A stretch of 64,000 nt of DNA from Nocardia aurea (GCF_003123685.1 NZ_QCYJ01000107.1:1-64000); one strand, 5' to 3'. Numbered from the stretch's first letter, positions 42,591-52,223 are shown. The notes: a model not told the origin generated them from the sequence alone. Program-made: numbers and translations.

Positions 42591-43316
42591 TCACGCGGAT
42601 TCGAGCGGGCGCGACTGCGAGCAGATGCGCTGGAGCTCGTTGTACGCGGTGAGCACCGCGTCGCGGGCGGCGCGAGCGGCGGTCTGCGGGTCGCTGTTGA
42701 CGACCAGCTCCTCGGAATCGGCCATCGCGATATGGCACAGCATCTGCCAGGTGGCCACCACCAGGCGCACGCGCAGGGCACCGGGAGCGTCGCCGGTGCG
42801 TTCGGCCAGGCATCGGGTGATCGCGGTGGTCTTGGTCTCGCCGAATTCCAGGGCGCGGGCGTTGACCGCCGGGCTGTTGCGCGCGATGCGCTGCATTTGC
42901 TGGAACTGCCGGAACGAGGTGACGTCCCCGCCGTCGGCGGCGCTGTCGATGATCGCCAGGTAGGCGTTGCACAGCGCGCGCAGATCGCTGTCGGCGCGCG
43001 GCTGCTGGCGCAGGGCGGTGGCGACGCCTTCGCCGAAATCGGAGACCGGGCCGAGGATGATGTCCTCTTTGGTCTCGAAATACCTGTTCACGGTGCGTGG
43101 CGACACGTCGGCGGCGTGCGCGATCTGCTCCACGGTCGTCGCCTCGAAGCCCTGGCTGTCGCACAGGTTCAGGGCGACTTCGATGATGCGCGCGCGGGTC
43201 TGGATCTTCTTGCGCTCGCGCAGACTCGGGCCGCAGCGTCCCCGAGCCGGGCCGGTGGCGCGGGCATCGGCGGCCACGTCGATCAGCGGCGACGACCCAG
43301 CAGGTTCTGTTTTCAT
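42591..43316 (-). CDS. TetR/AcrR-family transcriptional regulator, 241 aa
   Basis: The N-terminal helix-turn-helix is clear: RARIIEVALNLCDSQGFEAT, then TVEQIAHAADVSPRTVNRYF and TKEDII. The rest is the all-helical ligand domain. About 40 basic, low-complexity residues precede the DNA-binding domain. The ATG at 43316 (MKTEPAG) is preferred; a GTG lies three codons earlier. It probably controls the nearby catabolic genes; the ligand is unknown. Confidence 0.9.
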   Translation of the reverse strand: MKTEPAGSSPLIDVAADARATGPARGRCGPSLRERKKIQTRARIIEVALNLCDSQGFEATTVEQIAHAADVSPRTVNRYFETKEDIILGPVSDFGEGVATALRQQPRADSDLRALCNAYLAIIDSAADGGDVTSFRQFQQMQRIARNSPAVNARALEFGETKTTAITRCLAERTGDAPGALRVRLVVATWQMLCHIAMADSEELVVNSDPQTAARAARDAVLTAYNELQRICSQSRPLESA

Positions 43317-43462
43317 CGTCACCAACTCGAGGTCATAATTGGGTCGTTGAAATGAACCGCCGCTTGCAATTCGCGCATACAGAAGAGTTCATCGCCATCC
43401 GGACACACAGGAAGTTCGTCGGATCAGCCAGAGGTGGCATTGGCTGATCCCGGGCGAACCGC

Positions 43463-43783
43463 TCAATCCGAGGAGGGGAGTGGCTTTGGCTCTTTGGGAC
43501 CGAGATCTCGACCATCGGCCGAGAGTGGGCCGGCTCCCGCTCGGGTGCACAGCAATTCGAGGCCCGATTGGTCATCGACATATCGTTTGCCGAGGATGAC
43601 CCCGAGAGGTGCGGCCGGTGCGCTATCAGGCGTGCCGGACTGGGGCGCGGCAAGTATTTCCATGGTGACGCCCCCGCAGGTGAGTGCCAGCGGAGTTTTG
43701 GGAGCCCTCACTACGACCACCTGCGTTGAACAGCAGGTGCTGATCAGTCGGGCGCCGGGTTTGAGGTTGATCGAGTCGTTCAT
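43463..43783 (-). CDS. Small conserved hypothetical protein, 106 aa
   Basis: The product (MNDSINLKPGARLISTCCST, then QVVVVRAPKTPLALTCGGVT, YVDDQSGLELLCTRAGAGPL) is beta-rich with Cys residues and ends in KEPKPLPSSD. Similar small proteins occur near lipid-degradation genes in Nocardia- and Mycobacterium-like genomes (from memory). It shares a strand with the adjacent ferredoxin gene. It may be a partner or chaperone of the ferredoxin or oxidoreductases; this is a guess. Confidence 0.65.
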   Translation of the reverse strand: MNDSINLKPGARLISTCCSTQVVVVRAPKTPLALTCGGVTMEILAAPQSGTPDSAPAAPLGVILGKRYVDDQSGLELLCTRAGAGPLSADGRDLGPKEPKPLPSSD

Positions 43784-43889
43784 GCGACACCGTCGCCTTC
43801 TCGGGCGCTCAGGGGCACCCGGTGTGGAGGAATTCCGAGTTCAGGCAACGTAATGCCTGCTTCGAGGGGCGTGATCGGTCACCAGTGAG

Positions 43890-44111
43890 CTAGGCGCGGT
43901 TGCGGCGGATTTGCAGCACGCCCTCGGGGCAGCTCTGGGCCGCCACTTCTGCCGAGGTGAGTAGCTCGTCCGGGATCTCGGGCATCGCGGCGACAACGAA
44001 GCCGTCGCCGTCCAGCGAGAAGATCTCGGGACTCACCTCGGCGCAGATGCCGTACCCACAGCACTTGCTCTGATCGATCTCGAGCAGATTTGCGGCATGG
44101 ACGCGGTCCAT
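43890..44111 (-). CDS. Ferredoxin, 3Fe-4S type, 73 aa
   Basis: A one-cluster ferredoxin: CCGYGICAEVSPEIFSLDGD, then QSCPEGVLQIRR. The spacing fits 3Fe-4S ferredoxins that deliver electrons to cytochrome P450s. An AAGGAGG site precedes the ATG. No P450 gene lies nearby in the window, so the partner is unknown. Confidence 0.87.
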   Translation of the reverse strand: MDRVHAANLLEIDQSKCCGYGICAEVSPEIFSLDGDGFVVAAMPEIPDELLTSAEVAAQSCPEGVLQIRRNRA

Positions 44112-44490
44112 CGGTACCTCCTTCTCCTGTACTAGTCGACACTATATTCACTTTCTGTCCTATATGCACGCTACGTGGTTGAGGTCGCACGGCTGCCATA
44201 CCGTGGGTCACACGGCGCGAGAGGGGGATCGCTGTGAGCGGACAAGGGGCCACCGCCGATAGGGGGCGAATCGGTGGTCGTCGTTCGAAGCGAGGTTTGG
44301 CGGCGCAGGCGTCCGGGAGTTGGTTCGGTGTGGGGAAGGGTGGTGGGCCTACGCGCTCGGCTGGCAGGGCGAGCCGGGACATCGGTCGGGCCGAGCGTCC
44401 TCGGGTAGTTACTCCTGGTGTGGCTGAGACAGGCTGGCGCTATATTGCTCAGAATGCCCGCGCTGGCGCGGTACCCGCACAGCAGGGTCG
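44112..44490. other. Intergenic, no gene supported
   Basis: About 380 bases, with an AT-rich block at 44130-44170 (CTATATTCACTTTCTGTCC) that may hold the ferredoxin promoter. Open frames here lack ribosome sites. Confidence 0.35.
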
Positions 44491-45050
44491 ATGAAGACCG
44501 ATAACGACAAGCCGGAGCGCATTCTCGACGGAACTTTGATCGCGCTGGCGCGTCGCGGCGTCCGGAAGAGTGACGTTGGTGAGTAAGCCGTATCTCACGC
44601 GGCGCGCTGTACGGGTACGTCGGCAGCAAAGAAGAGTTGCTCGGATCGATCGCGGCCAACGTCGAGCAGTCGGCGAAGAACGACCTCGTCCGTGCAATCG
44701 AGGAACGCCCTGCTCTGGAGGGCAGGGGCGCCGTAGTGTTCGAATCCGTAGCGAACCGGCTTCGAACACATCCGGAGTCCGTCCAAGTGATGGCCATGGA
44801 GCCGCGCTACGGTATCGGCGTCATTTCGACGGGTCTTGCCTGAATTCGTCTCCTTCGTCGAAGAGTTGCGGCCCAGCCCTCGACGCGACCGATATTGTCC
44901 GCGCGGGTACGTCGAGCATTTCGCAACTCGCGGAATGGGTTCTGCGCGCGACGGTGTCGACCTGTTTCATCCCGGGGGCCGCCGATCAGGGCGGGATTCC
45001 GCGTGCAATCGACGCACTGCCTTGTCTCAAAGTCCGGGAGATGCGGGGAT
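44491..45050 (+). pseudogene. TetR-family regulator pseudogene
   Basis: From the ATG at 44491 the frame reads MKTDNDKPERILDGTLIALA and RRGVRKS, then a stop. In other frames follow YGYVGSKEELLGSIAANVEQ-type sequence, VVFESVANRLRTHPESVQVM, a stop near 44843, PEFVSFVEELRPSP, and LAEWVLRATVSTCFIPGA. Together they make a TetR regulator broken by at least three frameshifts. The HTH is lost, so no functional repressor is expected. Confidence 0.75.
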
Positions 45051-46231
45051 AGCGACTTTGAAGCGGCTGACTGTAGTCGTGGCTCGTTGCCGCGTCGACG
45101 ATCGACGCCGAGTATGCGCCGTTTTCCGAGTCGGATCGGACAGATTCGCGACCCGGCGAGGCAGAGTTCATCCGGCTGACCGCGGCGGTCGGGTGCCCGA
45201 TGGCTCGACCCTCGGTCGGTCAGCACTCGCGGTCGGCGTAAGTGCGACGGTGGCGGGCGGTGCTCCCGCGATCGAAGTGTCACGCGAAGTCGAGTTCATG
45301 CGTGCTCCGACACTCCAGCTAACCATCTGTTACCGAGCTGCGAGGCCGATCGCCGCCAGCTGTGACAGCCTAGGCAGTGTGGACAGATTTAGTACTATAT
45401 GTCACACTTCGGGCATCATCGCTCGCGCGAGCCCGGAGGCCGTGCACGGTCAACGCGAGTACTTCTTTCGAGAAGGAGAAGTAGTAGAGAGTATGCAACA
45501 AAAGGCTGGTCGCGCTCGCACTTGCCAGTGTGGTCGAAACATCGGTTGGCTGTAGCTCGTCTTCGGAGTCTGCGGAGGTACGTAGCGACATTGACGACGC
45601 CGGGCGTGTTTACGATGACGAACGCCATGGGATATCTCGGGATTGCTGCCCGGACGGCACGATCACTCGGGCGAGTCGGGACGGCACGCTGTCGGAGTTT
45701 CAGTGGATCGTCTACGACGCTGCCTCCTATGCGCTGCTGCAGCGCTGATCCGAGGTTGGGCAACGCGCTCGACGGTTCTCGACAAGGAACTGGGGATGCG
45801 GGCGAGCGCTCCTGAGCAAACTCTTGGCCGCATTAATTATATGTTCATGTAATAATTAACCTCCAGTAATTCTCGCCGGCTCGATGTGGTCGCGAATCGT
45901 TCCGGAGTGTGTATATGCCCAGTTCGATAGGTTGATATGTCGCGGCTGCTCCCGCTTTCGATGCGGTTCGGGGCATGCGGGGGCAGCTGCCGGCTTGGTG
46001 AATTCTGCCCAATGCGCAGTTGTCGACGGTTGTCGCGCGAGGGGCCGGGCAGGCTGCGGGCTGAGCCTGAACGAAGCCCGTACGGTCCGTATAAGCACAG
46101 ATGGATGCCTATAAACCGTGTTCATCGCGGCTGGGTCGGTCTCCCCTGCGGTCTTCTCGCCGACTGGATGGTTGGCGCGTAACCGGCTCTGAGATAAAGT
46201 ATTAGCCAGCATAATAATTTTGTGAAGAGGA
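45051..46231. other. About 1.2 kb without an intact gene
   Basis: Apart from the broken lipoprotein gene at 45493-45748, no gene is supported here. AT-rich blocks at 45385-45410 and 45825-45865 (ATTAATTATATGTTCATG) differ from the flanks and may hold promoters. The 3' end holds the upstream region of the lyase operon. Confidence 0.35.
45493..45748 (+). pseudogene. Possible small lipoprotein gene with an early frameshift
   Basis: AAGGAG lies upstream of the ATG at 45493. Removing one A from a run of four at about 45500 gives MQQRLVALALASVVETSVGC followed by SSSSESAEV, a typical lipoprotein signal with a Cys. The frame then runs to the stop at 45746-45748 (DAASYALLQR). The later residues look less convincing, so the gene may be further decayed. 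Confidence 0.35.
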
Positions 46232-46243
46232 ATGGAGTCGGTC

Positions 46244-47692
46244 ATGACCACATCCAGCGGGCCACATACCCCAGGGGCTCAGGAACGGCGTGCGGCGAGC
46301 CCATCGGAGCCGCGGGCTGCCGTGGCCGGGCATGGTATTCGTGACATCTTCACCGATGCGCAGGTGGCGAAGATGCGATCCAGCCTCGACACCTTCCGGT
46401 CAGGGCCCGGCTACGAACCGGGCAGCTGGAAGGTCAGCGATGCGAACCGCCGGGACGATGTGGTGGGCTCACGCCCGGTGAGTGTGCGTATGCGCGACCT
46501 GACGCTGCGAGTCACCGAACAGATGAGCGACGTGTCGCTCAGCCACCAGCAACGGCTGCGCCTGTTGGAAGCGCTGGTCCGAGCCGGAGTTTCCTCGCTG
46601 GAGACATCGTCGTTCGGTCGTGGTCATACCGTCGAGGAGATGCGCGAAGAGGTCGAGACCGCCAAAGCGATCAATCCGGATTGCGAGCTGGTCTACACCG
46701 GGGCTGCCACGGAACGGCACATGCGCATGGCCGCCGAGTCGGGTTATGACGTGGTACGTGTGTTGTCCGGAGTCTTCCTGGGCGATGCGTTGCCCGCGTA
46801 CGCGGGCGCTGTATATCACCGGGCATGGCAGGGCCGCGAGTGGGACGGTTTACGTTTCCCCACCAGTCCCGGTGAAGTCACCGCACGGGCTCAGCGGCTC
46901 ATCGAGCTCGGCGCGTCCCACGGTGTAAAAGTTGGCGGCAGTGTGCTGTTGCTGTCCTACGCGACCGACGAGGATGTCGCCCAGTACTGTCGGGGTATCG
47001 CCGAGGCCGGTGCCTACGATGTGCAACTCGGTGACCACGCCTCGGGCACGTCTCCGGAGGCATTCGCTCATTTCGTCCGCATCAGCCGTGAGGCGGGTGG
47101 CGATATCGAGGTAGCCGCCCACACCCACGACATGTTCGGCCTGGCCACGGCTACGGCGGTGGCGGCAGGCCTGGCCGGTGCCACCATCCTGGAGGCCTCG
47201 GTCAATGGATTCACCGAGGGGCCCGCACAGGGCGATCTCGCGCACATCAGCGGCGCCATGGAAATGCTGTACGGCGTCCATACCGGGATCGATCTCGCAC
47301 AGCTGACCCCTCTCTCACGGCTGACCGAGAAGCTGATCGGTCAGAGCAGGCCTGGTGACTGGGGCCTGACCGGTACAGCGATCTTCGACTACGGCAATGA
47401 CGGTGACGAGTACGCGCAGGAGCTGAAAGTCGACCCGCTGATCCATATGGGCGTGGCGCCCGAAGCTGTCGGTAACGACCGGCAGCTGCGGATCGGCTCG
47501 ACGTCGGGACCGTGGACCATGTGGGACAAGCTGGACGAACTCGGCATCGAGGTCGGCCGCGAGGAGATCCCGCAGGTGCTGGAGGCCTGCAAGCGGGGCA
47601 TGGCCGAATTGGGCCGGGGACTCACGGATTCCGAGATCCGCGAGACCGCGTTGCGAGTGCTGGATTCCACGCGCGCGGGCGTCGGCTCATGA
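46244..47692 (+). CDS. HMG-CoA-lyase-like (DRE-TIM) protein, 482 aa
   Basis: This is a TIM-barrel lyase/aldolase-like protein of the HMGL/LeuA family. VSVRMRDLTLRVTEQMSDVS aligns with the family DxTLRDGxQ motif, but Asp-Gly becomes Val-Thr, removing a metal ligand. EVAAHTHDMFGLATATAVAA is the HxH motif with Asp for Asn. EASVNGFTEGPAQGDLAHI matches the NGxGERAGN region only loosely. It should be treated as a diverged member, maybe with altered metal use. The ATG at 46244 follows GGAG. The stop overlaps the CoA-transferase start (ATGA), so they are coupled. Confidence 0.78.
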   Translation: MTTSSGPHTPGAQERRAASPSEPRAAVAGHGIRDIFTDAQVAKMRSSLDTFRSGPGYEPGSWKVSDANRRDDVVGSRPVSVRMRDLTLRVTEQMSDVSLSHQQRLRLLEALVRAGVSSLETSSFGRGHTVEEMREEVETAKAINPDCELVYTGAATERHMRMAAESGYDVVRVLSGVFLGDALPAYAGAVYHRAWQGREWDGLRFPTSPGEVTARAQRLIELGASHGVKVGGSVLLLSYATDEDVAQYCRGIAEAGAYDVQLGDHASGTSPEAFAHFVRISREAGGDIEVAAHTHDMFGLATATAVAAGLAGATILEASVNGFTEGPAQGDLAHISGAMEMLYGVHTGIDLAQLTPLSRLTEKLIGQSRPGDWGLTGTAIFDYGNDGDEYAQELKVDPLIHMGVAPEAVGNDRQLRIGSTSGPWTMWDKLDELGIEVGREEIPQVLEACKRGMAELGRGLTDSEIRETALRVLDSTRAGVGS

Positions 47693-48903
47693 ACTCCTTA
47701 TCGGAAAAAGCCGACAGTGCGCCGGCCGGCATTCTGAGCGGTATCAGGATCGTCGACTTCAGCCGGATCCTGGCGGGCCCGTTCGCCACTCAGATCCTCG
47801 GGGATCTGGGGGCCGAGGTGATCAAGGTCGAGGCGCCCGGCGGTGACGACAGTCGGGCATACGGTGGAGCCGGTGGGGGAGTGCGCCCGGTGTTCGCCTC
47901 GTACAACCGGAACAAGAAGAGCGTCGTCATAGACCTGAAAAGCGATCAGGGACGCGAGATCGCGCAGCGGCTGGTGCAATCGGCCGATGTGCTGGTGCAC
48001 AACTACCGTGTCGGCGTCGCCGAAAAGCTCGGGCTCGGATACGAGGATCTGAAGGCGAACTGCCCTCGGCTGATCTATTGCGCGATCACCGGCTTCGGCA
48101 GTTACGGCCCGCTCCGAAGCAAGGCGGCGGTAGATCTGATTGCACAGGCATACAGCGGACTGCTCAGTTTCACCGGAGAACCGGGCCGAGACCCGGTACG
48201 AGTCCCGGTGTCGATCAGCGATCTGACCGCTGGTATCTACGCGGCACTGGGAATACTCGGCGGACTGCTGTGGCGCGAACGTGGCGGACAGGGCCAGAAG
48301 ATCGAGACCTCGCTGTTGGAAAGCCTGCTCAGCCTCATCAGCGTGAATCTCACCCAGGCGATGTTGACCGGTGTGCCGCCGCAGCCGATGGGCACCCAGA
48401 ACGGGATGGGCCAGCCCAATCAGGTATTCCGAGCTCAGGACGGCTTGGTCGCGGTGGCCGCTGCGAACGACCGGATGTGGGCCCGATTCTGCGGAGTCCT
48501 CGAGGCAGACGAGCTCGCCGAAGACGAGCGATTCGCGGTTTTGGCCAGCCGATACGCCCATCGAGACGAGCTGGTCGAGGAAATCTCGTTGCGAATGAAA
48601 TCTCTGACTGTCGCCGAGTGTGTAGCACGGTGCGACGAGGCCGGAGTCGTATGCGCGCCGGTGCTGAGTCTGGACCAGGTGGCGGTGGACGAACAGGTGC
48701 GAACGTTGGGCGCGATTGTGCGAGTACAGGTCGACGGCAAAGAGATCCCGGTGGTCGCGAGCCCGCTGCATCTGTCCAGTACTGCGCCGGTCGTCTCAGC
48801 CGATCCGCCTGCCCTCGGCGAGCACACAGCCCAGATTCTCGACCTGCTCGGTTACGACCCGACGCAGGTAACAGAATTTCGCGAAGCGGGGGTGATCGTG
48901 TGA
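47689..48903 (+). CDS. CoA-transferase family III (CaiB/BaiF), 404 aa
   Basis: The protein moves CoA between carboxylic acids. Motifs: GIRIVDFSRILAGPFATQIL, DLGAEVIKVEAPGGDDSRAY, FASYNRNKKSVVIDLKSDQG, and AAVDLIAQAYSGLLSFTGEP with the likely catalytic Asp. The length of about 400 residues is usual. The ATG at 47689 overlaps the lyase stop, and the stop overlaps the acyl-CoA dehydrogenase start (GTGA), so the first three genes form one coupled unit. Confidence 0.92.
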   Translation: MNSLSEKADSAPAGILSGIRIVDFSRILAGPFATQILGDLGAEVIKVEAPGGDDSRAYGGAGGGVRPVFASYNRNKKSVVIDLKSDQGREIAQRLVQSADVLVHNYRVGVAEKLGLGYEDLKANCPRLIYCAITGFGSYGPLRSKAAVDLIAQAYSGLLSFTGEPGRDPVRVPVSISDLTAGIYAALGILGGLLWRERGGQGQKIETSLLESLLSLISVNLTQAMLTGVPPQPMGTQNGMGQPNQVFRAQDGLVAVAAANDRMWARFCGVLEADELAEDERFAVLASRYAHRDELVEEISLRMKSLTVAECVARCDEAGVVCAPVLSLDQVAVDEQVRTLGAIVRVQVDGKEIPVVASPLHLSSTAPVVSADPPALGEHTAQILDLLGYDPTQVTEFREAGVIV

Positions 48904-50126
48904 GCACACCACAGCTTCCGGGTGATATCGAGGCCTTCCGGGCCTCGGCGCGCGCATTCATCGAGACCACACTTCCGGCACTGCCGTCGAAGTCGGAGAT
49001 CGACTCCGACGATCGCCCCTCGATATCGCTGTTTACCGAGCGCGCCGCCGAGTTGGCCGCGGTGGGGGCTGCCCGACAGTGGCGCGCTGCCAAATTCGAC
49101 GCAGGCTTCGGGTGGCTCTCCGGGCCCGTCGCGTACGGTGGCGCCGGTCTGCCCGAGGAGTACGAGCGTCACTACGCGGCCGTGGAACTGGGTTACGACG
49201 TGCCGCCTGAGGATTCTTTCGCCACCGGTCTCGAAGGTCTCGGCCAGACGATCCTCCAGCATGGATCCGACCACCTTAAGGAACTGTTGCTGCGAAGGAT
49301 CTTCCGCGGAGACCTGATCACCTGTCTGCTGTTCAGCGAACCGGGGGCGGGTTCGGACCTGGCTTCGGTGCGGACCAAAGCTGTCCGCGAGGGCGGCGGC
49401 GACTGGGTCGTCAACGGACAAAAGGTGTGGTCGTCACGGACTCACTACGCCGATCTCGGATTGTTGCTTGCCCGCACCGGCACCGAGGATGAGCGTGGGC
49501 GGGGGATAACCGCCTTCCTCGTCGATATCGACAGCCCGGGGCTGCAGGTGCGGCCGTTGGTGGAGATGACCGGTGACGCGGGCTTCAACGAAATCTTTCT
49601 CGATGGCGTTCGAATCCCTGATGACCGGCGCCTCGGTGATCTCGGCGGCGGTTGGGCCATATACCTGGCGATCATGGCCGCCAGTCGTGACGCACTGGCA
49701 CGCAGCCGTCGACGCGGTGGACGCGGCGGGTTGGCAGCGGTCGCCTCGGCAGAGCGTGTCGCGGGGGTGTTGCAGCGGCTCGGCAAGCAGGATGTGCCGA
49801 CGCTGCGGCAGGACTGGGCACGGCTGTACATCCATTACAAGGTGAATCAGCTGACCAGCGAGAGGCTCGCCGCCGAATGGTCGGAGCCCAACGCGGCAGC
49901 GGCGGCTCGCGCGATGGGAAAACTCGCGCTGTCGGACGCCATGTCAGCGGCCGCGCAGCTTGTCGCGCAGGCGCTCGGTCCGCGCATTCTGGCCGACACC
50001 GGCGAGATCGACTCATTCGATTGGCAGCCGTTCCTCCTGCAGACACCGGCGTTTCATATCGGTGGTGGAACCGACCAGATCATGCGCAACCTCATCGCAG
50101 AGCGGGGCCTGGGGCTTCCGCGGTAG
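48900..50126 (+). CDS. Acyl-CoA dehydrogenase, 408 aa
   Basis: The flavoenzyme introduces a double bond into an acyl-CoA. Motifs: LLFSEPGAGSDLASVRTKAV, DWVVNGQKVWSSRTHYADLG, and HIGGGTDQIMRNLIAERGLG at the end. The GTG start overlaps the CoA-transferase stop (GTGA). It is one of three acyl-CoA dehydrogenases in the cluster, so a multi-step or heteromeric dehydrogenation is likely. Confidence 0.93.
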   Translation: MSTPQLPGDIEAFRASARAFIETTLPALPSKSEIDSDDRPSISLFTERAAELAAVGAARQWRAAKFDAGFGWLSGPVAYGGAGLPEEYERHYAAVELGYDVPPEDSFATGLEGLGQTILQHGSDHLKELLLRRIFRGDLITCLLFSEPGAGSDLASVRTKAVREGGGDWVVNGQKVWSSRTHYADLGLLLARTGTEDERGRGITAFLVDIDSPGLQVRPLVEMTGDAGFNEIFLDGVRIPDDRRLGDLGGGWAIYLAIMAASRDALARSRRRGGRGGLAAVASAERVAGVLQRLGKQDVPTLRQDWARLYIHYKVNQLTSERLAAEWSEPNAAAAARAMGKLALSDAMSAAAQLVAQALGPRILADTGEIDSFDWQPFLLQTPAFHIGGGTDQIMRNLIAERGLGLPR

Positions 50127-50170
50127 CCGCCGGCCGCACTCCGCTCAGCACCAACGAAAGGATATTCGGA

Positions 50171-51406
50171 ATGACGGCAACACTGGATTCCGCTGATACC
50201 GACTACACCGACCTCATCGAGGGAATCGCGGCATTCGTCAAACGCAAAGTCGTCCCACTCGAGGAGGCCAACCGCGAACTGTTGGAGAACCCGAGACTCA
50301 CCTTCGACGAGAAGGGGGGCTACAGCGCCCCGGTACTCGACCTCATGCGGCAGGTGCGCGAGGCTTCGGCCGCCGCGGGCTACTACGCGATGTTCGCCCC
50401 CGAGGAACTCGGTGGTGAAGGTCTCGGTGCTCTGGCGCTTTTCTGCGTATGGGAGGGATTGAGTCACCTGGTCGGGCCCGGTCGACTGCTGCCCGACCAG
50501 GTGATCGGGCACTGGACCAGCGGCCCGAGCTTTCTGCTGGGAGAAGTCCATCCGAGTCTGCGGGACGGAGTCGTCCAAGAGGTGATGAGCGGTGCGGCGA
50601 CGGTGTGCTTCGGGATGTCGGAGCCGGACGCGGGATCGGATGCTTGGGCGATGTCGACCCGTGCGGTCCGCGACGGTGACAGCTGGGTACTCAACGGCAC
50701 CAAGCAATGGACATCCAATTCCGCTCACGGGAAGTACGCCTTCGTTTGGGCAGTCACCGATGATCAAAAACGACGCGATCGCACCGGCGGTATCACCCTG
50801 TTCCTCGTGCCGACGGATACGCCCGGATTCGCTGTCGACAGTGTTCTGCGACTGTTCGAGCATGTCGGAGGCAACGAGACGATCTTGTCGCTCAGCGATG
50901 TACGCGTACCCGATACGCACGTCGTGGGCGCCGTCGACCAGGGTTTCGCGTTGGCCTTGCAGGGTGTCTCGAACGGACGCATGTACAACGCGGGCCACTG
51001 TGTGGGAATGGCCAAATGGGCGCTGGAGGAAGCGAACCGATACACCACTGTGCGGACAGCGTTCGGTAATCCGATCGCCGACTACCAGGGCGTGTCGTTC
51101 CAGTTGGCCGATTGCGCGATAGAGATCTACGCGTCCAAAACGATGTCGGTGGACTGCGCGCGGCGCCTCGATCGCGGAGAAAAGGCGCGCAAGGAGCTGA
51201 ACATCGTCAAGGCTTACACCACCGAGGCATGTTTCCGGATATTCGACCGCTGTATGCAGGTCTGCGGGGGCATGGGCTTGACCAACGAGATGCGGTTCGT
51301 CAGCGGTTGGCATTTCGCTCGAATGGTTCGGATTGCGGACGGCACCGGAGAGGTCATGCGGCGCAATATCGCGAACAGTTTGCGAAAGGGAGACCTCGGA
51401 TTTTGA
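50171..51406 (+). CDS. Acyl-CoA dehydrogenase, 411 aa
   Basis: A second flavin-dependent dehydrogenase. CFGMSEPDAGSDAWAMSTRA and WVLNGTKQWTSNSAHGKYAF are the family motifs. RMYNAGHCVGMAKWALEEAN and the C-terminal DGTGEVMRRNIANSLRKGDL are typical. The ATG follows AAGGA, 44 bases after the previous gene. It may pair with the 408-aa enzyme. Confidence 0.92.
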   Translation: MTATLDSADTDYTDLIEGIAAFVKRKVVPLEEANRELLENPRLTFDEKGGYSAPVLDLMRQVREASAAAGYYAMFAPEELGGEGLGALALFCVWEGLSHLVGPGRLLPDQVIGHWTSGPSFLLGEVHPSLRDGVVQEVMSGAATVCFGMSEPDAGSDAWAMSTRAVRDGDSWVLNGTKQWTSNSAHGKYAFVWAVTDDQKRRDRTGGITLFLVPTDTPGFAVDSVLRLFEHVGGNETILSLSDVRVPDTHVVGAVDQGFALALQGVSNGRMYNAGHCVGMAKWALEEANRYTTVRTAFGNPIADYQGVSFQLADCAIEIYASKTMSVDCARRLDRGEKARKELNIVKAYTTEACFRIFDRCMQVCGGMGLTNEMRFVSGWHFARMVRIADGTGEVMRRNIANSLRKGDLGF

Positions 51407-52131
51407 TCGCGAGAACAACAGCGTCGGCCGCGAAGACCATTCTGGTGGTGGGGGCCGGGCCCGGACTCGGGTACTCGGTCGCCGAACGTTTCGGCAGGGA
51501 GGGCTTCAAGGTCGCGCTGGTCAGTCGTAACGAGGCCAACCTCGACGATTTGGTCATCCGACTGGGTCGGCGTGGCATCGAAGCCGCAGGGTTCACCGCT
51601 GACGTTGTGGACCAGGAGTCGCTGACCGATGCCATCGCTGCCGCCGAGGCGAGGTTCGGCGCTGTTGACGTTCTCGAATACAGTCCGGCACCGGAGATCC
51701 ACAGCGTCGTGGATGCTCTGGCTGTCACACCGACCAACGCGCAGCTGCACATCGCGCGTGCGTTGGTCGGTGCGATCACCGCTGTCCGCGCTGTCCTACC
51801 CGGGATGATCGAGCGTGCCGACGGTACTTTGTTCTTCACTATCGGAGCGTCGGCGATTCTCCCATTACCGGCGCACGCGAGCGTCGGGCTCGGTATGAGC
51901 GCACTGCGCAATTACGCCCATGTTCTGCATGCTGCTTTACGGGGTACAGGTGTGTATGCCGGTTCACTGATGGTTGCTACGCGAATTGCGAAGGATACTC
52001 CGGGAGACCCTGATCTGCTCGCTGCGGAGTTCTGGACCATGTACCGCGCGCGTGACAGGTTCGAAATGGTCGTGGGCGACCTTCGGTCGCTCGCGGTGGC
52101 GGTGCAAGAGCGCAACGTCGATCGGCATTGA
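51403..52131 (+). CDS. SDR-family oxidoreductase, 242 aa
   Basis: A short-chain dehydrogenase. The nucleotide-binding motif is VVGAGPGLGYSVAERFGREG. The usual YxxxK site is altered: SAILPLPAHASVGLGMSALR lacks the Tyr and Lys, so the catalytic set is incomplete. The start is the TTG at 51403, behind GGGAG and overlapping the previous stop. It resembles the SDR pseudogene at 39806-40720. It may have a non-standard or structural role. Confidence 0.78.
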   Translation: MIARTTASAAKTILVVGAGPGLGYSVAERFGREGFKVALVSRNEANLDDLVIRLGRRGIEAAGFTADVVDQESLTDAIAAAEARFGAVDVLEYSPAPEIHSVVDALAVTPTNAQLHIARALVGAITAVRAVLPGMIERADGTLFFTIGASAILPLPAHASVGLGMSALRNYAHVLHAALRGTGVYAGSLMVATRIAKDTPGDPDLLAAEFWTMYRARDRFEMVVGDLRSLAVAVQERNVDRH

Positions 52132-52223
52132 GTTGTGTTGTCGATGTTGTGCGCATCCGTGTCTGCCGAATTCGAAGCGGCACCCTGGGGTGCGGCGACG
52201 AGGGCGGGACGTTCTCTAGACGC

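Noticed and set aside
44171..44797. Minus-strand frame of 208 codons over the TetR pseudogene
   Set aside because: The plus-strand pieces give clear TetR-like sequence in successive frames. The minus frame is Arg/Ser/Pro-rich with no domain.
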